From Gnetum montanum (Eukaryota; Streptophyta; Gnetopsida; Gnetales; Gnetaceae), in assembly GCA_015680685.1 (NCBI GenBank), contig MNCI01016412.1:152957-180585 (forward strand): a stretch of 27,629 bases of DNA, given 5' to 3'. Shown one piece after another: positions 18,206-27,629 of this stretch. A model generated the notes under the pieces. It had not been told where the DNA came from. It saw nothing but the letters and a program-made list of their open reading frames with translations, and ran no database searches. How positions within the stretch are numbered: the stretch's first letter is position 1; the number at the start of each line of letters is the position of its first letter. The position numbers were made by a program, and so were the translations under genes.

Positions 18206-20057
18206 GGGTTCACAGTGCAACGCCTCCTAGCTCACATGTATGACCCTATGAACAAGTGAGAATGAACACTTTCAAGCTTCTCAAACAACATGAGGTGGGA
18301 TGTTGCAGCTCCAGAATAAAGTTCATGTCGTCAAGGAAAAACCCTCTGGAACACATGTAGCATCATCACCCTTAGCATCTTGTTGATCTTTTGGAGATGT
18401 CAATTGGCATTTTTCTGACCTTTCGGAGCTACCGCCACCATAGCCAATCATTTTGGTCATAGCTCCTACTATTAGCACTTGCTGCTGGAGTCCCAACACT
18501 ATTGTGGCCCAGCCACAAGGTTGCCATCCTCTAGCCCTTGCCACCATCAAAGTTCAAAAAGACATTCAGTTGTTAGAATTCTCACTTGATAGCTAGATTG
18601 CATGATGTTTTCCTTTGGTAGGGAATCCTGAGCACCTACATCGTCATCACTCCTAGCCTCTGCAGCATCCATTTCTGGTGAGGCCGTTGAAATTTTTCAG
18701 CATCCATTGTCGAAACCTACACTAGCCTTCCTGCTTTGGACATTGCACACATTAGACAACACTTGCCACTTTGGCAGTGTTCTGAGCAAGCAAAACTTTT
18801 GTCTCACTTCACTTGATGGTAGTTTTTTCTAGTTTTCTCTCTGTTGTGTTTGTAGCATAAAAGATAAGATGGCGTTATTCAGAGATGCGTTTCACCACAA
18901 GAGCATGATACTACATTATTCCAAAGTGGCCACTTTGATTAGCCTAGCTAGAGAGTGCATATCCTATTCTCACTTCAGCCAACTTACTCTCCATTCCCTA
19001 TACCCACAATTTCCCATATCCTCTTTGCAAGCTTCCTTGATGCACATAAAGCCCTTTCATATGCCCAACTATGAAGTTCATGATGAACATAACACAACTC
19101 GTCCCATGGGAAGCATCTGTAGGTAGGTCAAAGTCCCACACAGATGTAACACAACTCATCATGGGAAGGAAACACCTATCCTACAGTGATGACAAGGTTG
19201 TCTTCAAGTGAACGTGGGTGTGCAGCAAAAGAGCAAAAGCACAAAAGAGCAAAAAAGCACAAAAAAACATAAAAAATAAAAAAAAAGGAGACAAGTGCCT
19301 AAAAAATGGCACAAAAGCTACTTTGCAATCATTTTGGTCATAAATCGACCATCTCTAAGCACTCTAGTGAGAGGTCTAGGGCCAAAGGCAAAGACATCCA
19401 TGTGTGCTGATTCTCTCATAAGCATTCTGACGAGGGATCGCACTATGGCAATGGTTTTCATGAAGTCACATTATACCTTTATTTCTTCCCTAAACCTTGT
19501 TTCCTTAAATCCATTCTTTACCCCTTACCTTATATCACCCTCCAAGTACTCTTGAACATAGCAAAGCATCATCTGAGTGGGCATCTTTTTTTTCATGGTG
19601 TTTCGTATTCTTTGTTGACATCTCTCGGGCAGATCCTCCAAACATCGACAAAGATAGGCCATTGAAACACTATCAATTTTGGAACTCTCATGACTCAGAA
19701 TAGTCCTAAAATTTGGGTAAGGATCTCTACAAGCGTGATGTCATGCTAGACCATGTAGACAACATGGCACCCTAGAAGTCCTAATGCCTACAAAGCCACT
19801 TCTGAGCTTGCCTGCCATCCTCTACAGCACAGTCATTGCAGCACCCAACCATGAGACCAGTTTGCATGAAGAAGGCACTAAGGGCAGACCATATAGTCTG
19901 GCAAATTTTCCCAGGCTGACAGGCTTGCTACACCCTCTAGCTTCCCCATCTTGATACTTGACCTGGCTAACTGTCTACACAGGGACCATGCTAGGAGTTG
20001 CTGAAAGTGTTCAGGATGGACTAAATAGTTTGAAAATTTTTCTAACTGCAAAACCCT
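18206..20057. other. Unassigned tract, 3' part of the Tat-like element
   Basis: No recognised gene. On the minus strand a few patches read like worn exons: EMDAAEARSDDDVGAQDSLP followed by a GTGAGA donor-like site (about 18590-18680), and SMAYLCRCLEDLPERCQQRI (about 19615-19680) with an open stretch after it. None matches a family I know. A C/A-rich simple run (AAAAGAGCAAAA type) lies at 19225-19290. The stretch may be a second antisense gene remnant or 3' non-coding DNA. Confidence 0.35.
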
Positions 20058-20085
20058 CTACGCTATACTATGCTGCATAGCGTAG
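20058..20085. repeat. Small perfect stem-loop
   Basis: CTACGCTAT (20058-20066) and ATAGCGTAG (20077-20085) are perfect inverted repeats with a 10-nt loop. It lies just outside the larger foldback at 20098-20376. Role unknown. Confidence 0.7.
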
Positions 20086-20097
20086 TAGGCCATATGG

Positions 20098-20376
20098 CTT
20101 GCTGATTGGAGTTGATGAGCTAATGCATATGGAGAGTCCAAACCATGTCTCTCTCCCACATCTAGCTCTATAAATACCCCAGCAAACAATGTTCAGGGGG
20201 TTGGCTTTTGGACTTGAGTTTCTTGCGATTGGCATTTTGGCATTTGGCTTTTTGGCGATTGGCTTTGGCAAAGAGATTGGCAAGTGGAAGGTTGACAAAA
20301 AGCAAACTCCAGTAGCAACCCTTCCCAGATCTCTCTTAGCCCAGCAAGCATCAGCTCATCAACTCCGATCAGCAAG
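20098..20376. repeat. Foldback: 29-bp inverted arms around a TATA box
   Basis: Arms 20098-20126 and 20348-20376 are inverted copies with 2 mismatches in 29, both transitions. The 221-bp interior has CTATAAATA at 20168-20176 (plus strand) and a run of TTTGGC/ATTGGC motifs (20200-20285). It could be the U3/R part of the Tat-like LTR or a small foldback/MITE. The flanks (catatgg, tcattgg) are not a clear target duplication. Confidence 0.6.
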
Positions 20377-20829
20377 TCATTGGTAGTAGTTGAGGGGTTG
20401 TGACCATACCATTATATTACAAGCTATGCCCATCCATACTACACATTATTTGTACACCTTCTCCAGCCGAACAAAGATTGAATCCCCTAATTTTGGGGTG
20501 GTCCATTCTCTTACTCAAGCTTATTTCATTTCATTTTGCTATATTTTGCACCATTTTCCATCGACTTACATTCATTGCTTGAGTTACACATTTTTGCCAC
20601 ACTTTTTATTATTCTATATGTTATGGCTTTTTACACTTCAATCTCCATGCATAACACCTTAAAAAAATGTTAATGAAAGGTTATTGTACACCAACTAAGT
20701 CCCTGTCTGATCAACCAGATTATTTAGGGCACCCTTTTTTTGTTTTCTCCAGCACGGCCCTCACACAAATTTGGGGTTAGGCTGTACGCCTGATAACCTC
20801 TCATTGTTCTAGCCATCAACGTTTTCGGT
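20377..20829. other. Unassigned, possible rest of a Tat-like LTR
   Basis: It follows the TATA box by 200-650 bp, contains a CCCCTAATTTTGGGG hairpin near 20487 and is pyrimidine-rich on the plus strand. No TG...CA border or PBS could be fixed. The short plus-strand frames here look non-coding. Confidence 0.3.
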
Positions 20830-21364
20830 CTCTACAAGTATCCATTCTCACTTGCCATACACATTTTGAACCAGTTCAACACTATTGGGATTACCAAACG
20901 CTAATCATTATTGGGTTACCAGGTGTTACATGCATGCTCGAAGTGATTGTACTGAGTATATTTACTTAGGAGAGTTATAGGGTGAGAGAGAGAGCATTAA
21001 TTAACTAAGAAAGCATTTAATAACATTAATTAATCTATTCTAGATGTTGCAAGGTTTATCATAAAGTTCATCTTTATTTCCTTATACAAGGTGTGCTCAG
21101 GTACACAATGCTCAAATAAAGATCCATTTGCTTTATGAATTCTATTGTGAGCATGCAGAAATAATTTTAAGTCTGATAGGGAGAAAAGGCAAGAGTTTGG
21201 CTAAGGGTCTAACTATCTATTGCCAAACCAAGGGCACCTGCCTCTTATTTATAGGCAAGAAGGTAGGTCCCGATATCGGGTATCCGACATCACATGGTAA
21301 GCTCTGATATTGTATACTTGATATCGCGGATGTGATACTGCAGCCCTGATATTACGGTTCATCA
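20830..21364 (-). mobile_element. LTR3: truncated LTR of the same family
   Basis: On the minus strand it aligns with LTR2: GTGTA.G.CAAGTGAGAATG (about 20835-20865), two TTGGTAA.CCCAATA motifs (20885-20935), the inverted poly(A) pair (21070-21123) and the TATA box TATAAATAAG at 21244-21253. Its U3 has GATATC repeats as in LTR1. The right end TTCATCA (21358-21364) fits the family terminus with one change. The left part, including GTAGGGGTACC and the PBS, is missing; homology stops near 20830. It may be the relic of a 5' LTR or of a solo LTR. Confidence 0.75.
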
Positions 21365-22584
21365 CGAAGGCATGCAATAGATATGTTAAAATAAGATGTA
21401 TGCAAAATTTCTGGTATGTAGCAGCCACCCAATAGGAGGGTACCTACTAGCTAATTACAAGTGAAGAAGCTCAATCAGACAAGTACATTGAATCAAAAGA
21501 ACAAATCATTAGTACCTACATTGTAGAAATTGACAAGTTAGAATAGCTAAGGAAAGGACACTCCTACCCTCAGATCAATCAAAAAGAAGAAACAAACTGG
21601 GGATACTTGGAGATCCTAGACATAATAGAACCAAAACTAGAAGTTGGTCATTATCAATGCCAAGTTAGATATAGAAAAAAAAAAGAAACTACTTGAAGTG
21701 CTTAACAAATGGCCTACAACATTTGTGTGGTTATATGATGAGATCATGGAAATTGATCCACAAGTTTATCAACTCTAGATCTATACAGATCTTGCAATCA
21801 AACCAAAATGTCAACCTCAATGAAGGCTCAATCCTAAGCTAAAGGAGGTAGTGAAGTAAGAATTAGAGATATTTTTTAAGGTAGGTTTCATCTATCCTAA
21901 TGTGGATAGTGAATGAATTAATCCTTTTGTAATAGTTCCAAAGAAGAAGGGAAAACAGTGCATTTGCATTGATTTCTAGATGTTGAACTCCATCACAGTC
22001 AAGGATTACTTCCTGTTGTCATTTGTTGATCAGATCTTAGACACAATTTTAGAACATGAGTATTATAGTTTTCTAGATGGGTATAGTGGATACAATTAAA
22101 TTTTCATTGCACCTAAATACCAAGAGAAAACAATGTTTACCAATCCATGGGAAACATTTGCTTACATATAGATGCCCTTTGGTCTATACAATGCACCAGC
22201 CATCTTCCAAAGACTAGTATTAAGTATCTTCTAGAAGAAAATAGCAATGGTGTTAATTTCTTTATGGATGATTTTTTCATGTAAAGGCTAGATTTCAAAC
22301 AACCACTTAAAATATGCATTGAAACCAATTTGAAGCTCAACTAGCAAAAGAGCCATCTTATGGTCTAGGATGGCATACTACTAGGACATAAAATCTTCCA
22401 AAAGTGTATTGGTAGATTCCAAAAAAATTAGAGTCATCCAAAGTATCACTCAACAACCATAGATAGTGAAAGATGTAAGATCTTTCTTAGGTCATACAAG
22501 AAACAATAGGAGATTCATCAAAAGCTTTTCAAAGATAGCCAAACTACTTGTAGAACTCATGATGAAGGATGCACCCTTCAACTA
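21365..22584 (+). pseudogene. Reverse transcriptase of element C (Athila-like)
   Basis: The plus-strand RT is read in several frames. It contains NKWPTTFVWLYDEI (about 21705), LKVGF-type FFKVGFIYPNVD (about 21870), PFVIVPKKKGK (about 21925), FLDGYSGYN, FGLYNAPAIFQR (about 22175-22215), the catalytic FMDDF at 22261-22275, and the start of the connection region VRSFLGH...RRFIKSFSKIAK (22475-22545). Stops include TAG where Gln is usual (e.g. in IDF*MLN and YI*MPFG). It stops at 22584, where LTR4 begins; the short frame at 22466-22771 runs from RT into the LTR by chance. Attribution to element C rests on orientation and lineage. Confidence 0.82.
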
Positions 22585-23530
22585 TGATGAATGGAAAGGT
22601 ACCCCTACATCCAACCATATAAATCACAAAGAGTTCACATGCAATTTGGTCAATTTCTATGGACTTTATCATTTCTGGTGCACTAGTCTTCTAGAAAGTG
22701 AATCTTACCTTAAGGTAAATCATTATCTTCCCAATTACACTTGTGATGTACGTTGGTATGGTTATGTGTAACTGAGGCATCTAATTTTTGTCATTTTATG
22801 TTTTATAGTTTCGTGCTAAAAATTGTAGGTAACTAGCATTTAACTATTCCTAACATAAGTATCTGATCCCATTTTTCATACATGTCTTGAACCCACATAC
22901 CCATTGCTAGATGACCAAGTGTTATGCTACTGGGCGAACCAAGTAATAACACTACTGGGATTATCAAGCGAATACATGTTACGCTTGAAGTGGTTGTACT
23001 TATGTGCATAATCTATTTTTCTTAATTACTTCATTAATGTAATAACTAACAAATATTTAATAACTAATGAAAACATTTTAATAAATAATTAAGAACATTA
23101 AATGCATAAATGAAATAGAANTTTTAATAAATAATTAAGAACATTAAATGCATAAATGAAATAGAAAATCTATCCAAAGTGCTACAAGGTTTATCAGAAA
23201 GCTCATCTTTATTACCACACATACTATCATGCTCAAGCACAACAATGCTCGAATAAAGATCTATACACTCAATGACTCCTGCTATGGGCACTCAGGGAAA
23301 AATTCTAACTTTCAAATGGAAAAGCTATAAGAGATTTTCTACAACTACAATCTCTACTTACTATAAATGCAACTGCAAGTGTGTATTTATAGTTGACTAT
23401 AGGAACTACATTGAAAAGGCCACATTGACACATGATATGATGTGTCAACTAAGCCTCATCTATGAAGTCCAGACAATGAGGTCATGTCTATGAGGTCTTA
23501 TCGATGCATCCAACAAAATGCAACTCATCA
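22585..23530 (-). mobile_element. LTR4: 3' LTR of element D
   Basis: A 946-bp LTR ending TGATGAA (22585) and CTCATCA (23530). On the minus strand it has a U3 with GATGAGG/CATCGAT motifs (23400-23520), a TATA box CTATAAATAC at 23383-23392, the inverted poly(A) pair 23205-23260, two TTGGT/CCAGTAG motifs (22920-22975) and GTAGGGGTACC at 22598-22608. Past its 3' end lies RT of element C rather than a PBS, so it is a 3' LTR inserted into C. The 5-bp flank is aacta (22580-22584). True length is probably 900 bp, because 46 bp look like an assembly duplicate. Confidence 0.88.
23076..23166. other. Exact 45-bp duplication around a single N (assembly join)
   Basis: Positions 23076-23120 and 23122-23166 are identical over 45 bases, separated only by the N at 23121. 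Everything else here is degenerate, so an exact duplicate flanking an N is best explained by two contig ends whose overlap was not collapsed. Confidence 0.85.
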
Positions 23531-23559
23531 TACCCTCATGACTGAATGAAAATTAGTCC

Positions 23560-26500
23560 TCAATTTCTTTTACAAAATTGAGAAGGTATGGGATTATTGA
23601 TAGACTTTTCCTCAAACAAAACAACTTGATTATCTTGACAAAAAATGGAGTGCCTATGTGTATAGATTAATACATTACAAAAAATAGTGGTGTTTAGGAC
23701 ACAAAATTGAACACCATAACTCAAATTTTTTAAAATTGAATAGCACATTCCTTTATGTTGTGAAGTTGTTAGAGAAGATCAAATGATCCTAGGTAGTGGT
23801 GGATCCTAAGGTTTTGAGGGACCTTCACTAGCTTCATGCACGAGTGGTAGTTGAGGTGGCTATGGTTATCTTGTTGCTACTAAAACTTTAGGTGGTAGGT
23901 AGAAAGCATCCAACAATGCTTTCATTTCCTTCTCCTTGCCCCTAGGATCATGCACCATGCACACAGCTTTCCCAATGTGGGTTAGAACAAGCACATCCCA
24001 AGGACATGAAATTACTGGACACAACTCCTTTGTGTTGATGAACCAGGTACCAAACTATTTGTATTTGATGTCAAAAATCATGACTATGTCCTTCAACTCC
24101 TAGTAGTCATTCATGTATTTGGCTAGGTTCTCAATGATTGATCATTGTTCTTTGAATCATGTTCTAAGAACTTTGAGTTTAGCATTAGTAGTCTCAAGCT
24201 TCTGCTTGGCATCTTTGTGGTGCTTGAACTTTGCCTTGTATAAAAAATACAAGCTAGCCACTTGTTGTTTCAAATCTGACCATGGTCATCTAGTAGTCAG
24301 CATTACTAGGCTTGTATATTAAAGATTGGCCAACTCCATATACTCTATCATTTCCTTAATTTGCAACTCCTTTAAGTGGATCTTTGCTTTGTTGTAGGCA
24401 TTGATCCCATTAACAATGGATTGCCACATTTCTCTTCCTTGTTGGAGTTGTTGAAGAGCTTCATTCATTTTTGCGTTTGCCATCTAGATGTGTTTCTCAT
24501 TAACTTCTTTTTGTAAACCAACCTAGTCTTTATAGTGATTTTTCACTTTCTCAAATTTGAGGGCCTCATTCTTCCAGGTGGCAATTTTGATGGTAGACTT
24601 CTGGCATAAGACATGCACTTCCTCCATTAATAGATTATGATTTTCTATGGACAATCTTCTTAGTTTAGTATTTACCCTAGCAAGCTACTCTTGTTGTTGA
24701 TGAAGAAATTCCTCCATTTGATTCTTCTAGGCATCAGAATTTCATAGGCAATGATTCTGTGTAGTCAACTTTTTATTCTCCTAGTGCATCTATTCCAAGT
24801 CCTTTTTGATTGAGTGCATTTCTGCTTCAACTATGGATTGGTTGAAGATGGCCATAACTACCTCCTCCTCATCCTACTTGAATAATTCTTAAAGTTTTTT
24901 GAAAGCTTTATCTCTTATTATTGTTGAGCTTAGAATCATAGGATCCACAAGTCGAGCATGAAGTTTGGCAACCTCCATGGCTAAGCATTGGTTTCTTTCT
25001 TGGGCCACTTCAAGTTGGCCCTATAGGATAATGCATTTGGCTCTTAGGTTTAGTAGCTTTGACTAGGTTGTAGTGATATTCTCTAAAAGATCAAAGATGT
25101 CCAGAGTCGGTTGCTTAGTTCCTACTAGTCATTCTAGAAATTTTTCATACTAAGCTGTGTTTAAATTCTTGCTAACTGTGCTTATGGATGTCTACACATC
25201 TTAAAGTATAGATACATCTAGTACATATGCCACAGGTGCATTCAATGCTTCTACTACATGATCAACCATCACTTTAGCCACTATTTCCTATCCTTGGTGC
25301 TACATCACCAAGACAGTTTACCTTACTCTAACCACACCAAGAAAGTGGTGGCATTCCTAGAGATTTCTAGGAAAAGATGGTGTTGTGATAGTGAAACTGT
25401 CACCTCCCAAGTGTTGGGATCCAACCTCATAGGTAGCTGAATTCTTTAGGTAGAGAAGATTGGAACACCCCTCTCCATCTAGTTAACTAGTTTGAGCCAC
25501 CTCATTAAGCTAACTCATTATTGACTGATACATAGATGGATCTATCCCACTCATTCTTGCATGTTGCTCTTGTCCACTCAAGATTTGTTCTCAAATTTTG
25601 CGTAGATGCTCAATGGCTATGCAAGCCTCTAGTGTTGTTTCTTGAGTGGGTGGTGGTGGTAGATGCTCCTCTAATTAAGTTTTCACTAGCATCTTCTCTT
25701 TCATGATCTTGGAACATGAAGCCAAAGGAGTATGCCTAAGTGCATAATTAGAGTAGTGAATAATTATTACCCTCTTGCAAAGTTTTCAAATGAGGCATGG
25801 CAAGGGCAAGGTCTTCCGTCCATGTTCATTTTCTTTGAAATGCTTCTCAATTTCCAAGTATAGTAGTTGTGGAAAGTTAATGGGGAACTTCCTGCTTAGA
25901 GTAGTACATGCTCGAGTGGAGAAGGTAGTTACCTTACTTGGCCTAACCATTGGATTGAGGTGATAGGTTGCGATCTTGAAGCAAATTTTCTCCACTGCTA
26001 TGAGTGCACCATACTCCTTACGGTTCACTCTGTAGCATTGCTAGGTCCACTCCTTTTAGGCCTCAAGGTCACCTTGCATGGATAATTCTGCCAAGTGTGT
26101 TCCAATGTCTAGAAACCCAAGTGCCTATGCAATAGCTTCTAGCAAGTAGGACACTTGAATGTCCTTGATCTTGACTATGGATCCTAGCCTTTGATTGCTC
26201 CAGGAGAGGTATGTTTCTCCCATATACCACTTCTCACTAAATGTGATGATTGCCCACATGGGAAAGGTTCATACTTGAGTCTTGACATCCTCTAGAGCTT
26301 TCTTCAAAAATGGCCCAAAGTTGATCTCTTAAAGAATAGATCATTAAATCTCTTAAGACTTGATGATATCAAGGTAGGCTTGAGTCAAAGTGACCTCAAG
26401 CCTTGGTGAGGGTCCAAGCACTTCTTCCCATTGTAATTATTTAATTGACAGTTCTTCTTCTAGAATCTATCAGATACATTCAACTTCGGGGTCCTCATGA

Positions 26501-26631
26501 AGAGGTCCCATTGCATGGGTCACCTCTGGAAGTTCTTAGCCTTGTTCATGTTGGCCCCTTCTAGCTTTGGCCCACTTCTCCCATGGTTGCAAGGGTTCTC
26601 CTTCCTATGGATGTTTCTATTTTGCTGCCAT
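23560..26631 (-). pseudogene. ORF3 copy 2 (element D): long coiled-coil-like protein, full span
   Basis: About 1020 codons on the minus strand from ATG 26631 to TGA 23560-23562. One frame can be followed through most of it with many stops. The N-terminal third includes GPSPRLEVTLTQAYLDIIKS, TFPMWAIITFSEKWY, FKIATYHLNP and SKVTTFSTRACTTL. The middle has LPPPPTQETTLEA. The C-terminal half is rich in Glu, Lys, Leu and Gln with heptad-like spacing (SIENHNLLMEEVHVL; MNEALQQLQQGREMWQSIV), suggesting a coiled coil. No membrane segment or zinc knuckle is seen. It ends 29 bp before LTR4, so it is the last gene of element D. I do not recognise it; a gag-like, env-position or captured host origin are all possible. 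Confidence 0.7.
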
Positions 26632-26951
26632 CTATAATCACAATAAGACCATGGATTAGTAATCATTTTGTAGCCTTAAAAAAATTGGGATACCTCATCT
26701 ATTAAGGATAGTTACACTTGGCTAAGTTGTGATTATGGCTAATTAAATTAATCTAATTATCATTTATTTATGTATTACCATTAGTAAGTCATCCTAAAGG
26801 TTTTTGGAAGGGTTAACTATTAAAAAAGTTGATGTTTATATGTTGTTAAAGTTATTAATCCTTTGGGAATTTAGAAAAATTTCCAAAAAAAATTTCATCA
26901 ATTTTTCATTGGAAATCTTAAGGTTTGCAATACCCATGATAAAGATCTTAC
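26632..26951 (-). other. Putative 5' intron of ORF3, copy 2
   Basis: Donor CAAAG/GTAAGATC (26952/26951) and acceptor GATTATAG (26632-26639) give a 320-bp intron that ends exactly at the ORF3 ATG. The donor is conserved in copy 1. Splicing would join a leader exon starting below the TATA box to the ORF. Another acceptor (AAAATAG at 26617) is shared by both copies and would skip the in-frame TAG at codon 5. Confidence 0.5.
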
Positions 26952-27096
26952 CTTTGGTAAGCATAAGATAGAAAACTGGTATGATTTGGACAAATGGATA
27001 GGAAGTTATGAGCTCTAGAAGGTTTTGGACTCTAAAACTTTTCAAAAACTTCTCATGTCTTATGAGAAAATGGCAAAAAATTGTAGTTTTTAGTGG

Positions 27097-27200
27097 TATA
27101 TATAGGGTTTTTGTGCTACATCGACCAAGCCTCATTGATGAAGGGGGATGCATCGATGGGGCCTCAATGATGCAACCATTGACCATTATAGTTAAATGTT
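27097..27200 (-). promoter_or_regulatory. Internal promoter upstream of ORF3, copy 2
   Basis: The minus strand reads CCTATATATA at 27097-27106, preceded by CATCGATGCATCC and GAGGCCCCATCGATG (27115-27175). The same layout is present in copy 1, and related motifs occur in the U3 of LTR4. With the poly(A) signal in LTR4 this would give a separate ORF3 transcript. Confidence 0.5.
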
Positions 27201-27629
27201 GACTTTAGTTAATCTTGCAAAATATGAAGAGCTTTTGAATGAAATTGAGGTCAAATGAAAGCTTAGAAGACCAATAATAGTATGAAAACATGAGAAGATG
27301 GTGTTGAAGCATATAAATTTGGGAAAATGAAGAAAAATTAATTTAGTGAATGAAATGAAAGTTAAGGAGCAGTAAGCAGTATACTCAATGGAATACGTGA
27401 AAAGGCAGGATTATAGCAATGTCAAAGGTAAGGAACCTTGACTAATCAAGCTAAGAGCTATGCAAGTGGGTCCTACCCATAGCAGAATCATGACCTTTTT
27501 GCCCTTACATAACCTCAACTAAGGAGTCCTTAGGCCTCATAGCTGATTTAATGATTATGATAAGTTAAGGACCAACTCAAAAGTATCTACTTAAGAATCC
27601 CAACACATCAGATCAAGACATAGAGCATA
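27201..27629. other. Spacer upstream of ORF3 copy 2
   Basis: It matches 2601-3019 and shows no coding frame. Integrase of element D would be expected further right, outside the window. Confidence 0.5.

Larger units (their letters stand above)
25352..27629. repeat. Long direct repeat, copy 2 (partner 1264-3019)
   Basis: Same orientation as copy 1 and covering ORF3 N-terminal coding, the 5' intron, the TATA box and more than 500 bp upstream. It continues past the window edge. It keeps about 520 bp (near 26060-26605) that copy 1 lacks. Confidence 0.85.

Noticed and set aside
20400-20662. Overlapping plus-strand ORFs of 60 and 90 residues
   Set aside because: Pyrimidine-rich low-complexity DNA with no recognisable motif.
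22466-22771. 101-residue plus-strand ORF as one gene
   Set aside because: Only the part before 22585 is RT; the rest is LTR4 read by chance.
26836-27186. 116-residue minus-strand ORF
   Set aside because: It starts upstream of the TATA box and reads through the intron of ORF3; no family resemblance.

Overview
The window is plant nuclear DNA made almost entirely of old, nested LTR retrotransposons. No intact gene, tRNA, rRNA or CRISPR array is visible. A large, repeat-rich plant genome is suggested by Ty3/gypsy pol genes with an Athila-type F-M-D-D-F polymerase motif, a primer binding site (PBS) matching the 3' end of plant tRNA-Asp, a second Tat/Ogre-like lineage, and short plant-type introns. 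I cannot name the species. One N at 23121 marks a probable assembly join.

Layout. Four related LTRs belong to one family, with ends TGATGA./.TCATCA, a TATA box, an inverted repeat around the poly(A) signal, and GTAGGGGTACC near the 3' end where that end survives. They are LTR1 (150-1259, minus), LTR2 (10233-11091, plus), LTR3 (about 20830-21364, minus, truncated) and LTR4 (22585-23530, minus). LTR1 plus a perfect PBS is the 5' end of element A, which runs off the left edge. A interrupts element B (minus strand, 1260-10232), which reads gag, protease, RT, RNase H and integrase from right to left, followed by an extra ORF called ORF3 here. Element C (plus; LTR2, PBS, gag from about 11160) is inserted in B's gag at 10232/10233. 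C's gag breaks near 13370 and Athila-type RT resumes at about 21440-22584. Between them lie a Tat-like gag-protease, three tandem-repeat arrays, an antisense spliced pseudogene (16127-17478), the C-terminus of a Tat-like integrase, an unassigned tract, a foldback with a TATA box, and LTR3. Element D (minus) follows: its 3' LTR (LTR4) interrupts C's RT, and its internal 3' region carries a longer copy of ORF3 (23560-26631).

Most notable is ORF3. Two copies 24 kb apart share an upstream TATA box, a 5' intron of about 320 bp ending at the ATG, and a long reading frame with coiled-coil-like stretches. In D it stops 29 bp before the 3' LTR. It occupies the position of env-like genes and appears to have its own promoter, whose upstream sequence resembles the U3 of LTR4. 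I do not recognise the protein.

Every coding region is broken by stops and frameshifts. Many stops are TAG where related elements have Gln, and LTR2's PBS differs from the tRNA complement only by transitions, as expected for ageing methylated DNA. Element A is the exception, being CpG-rich with a perfect PBS, so it is probably the youngest insertion.
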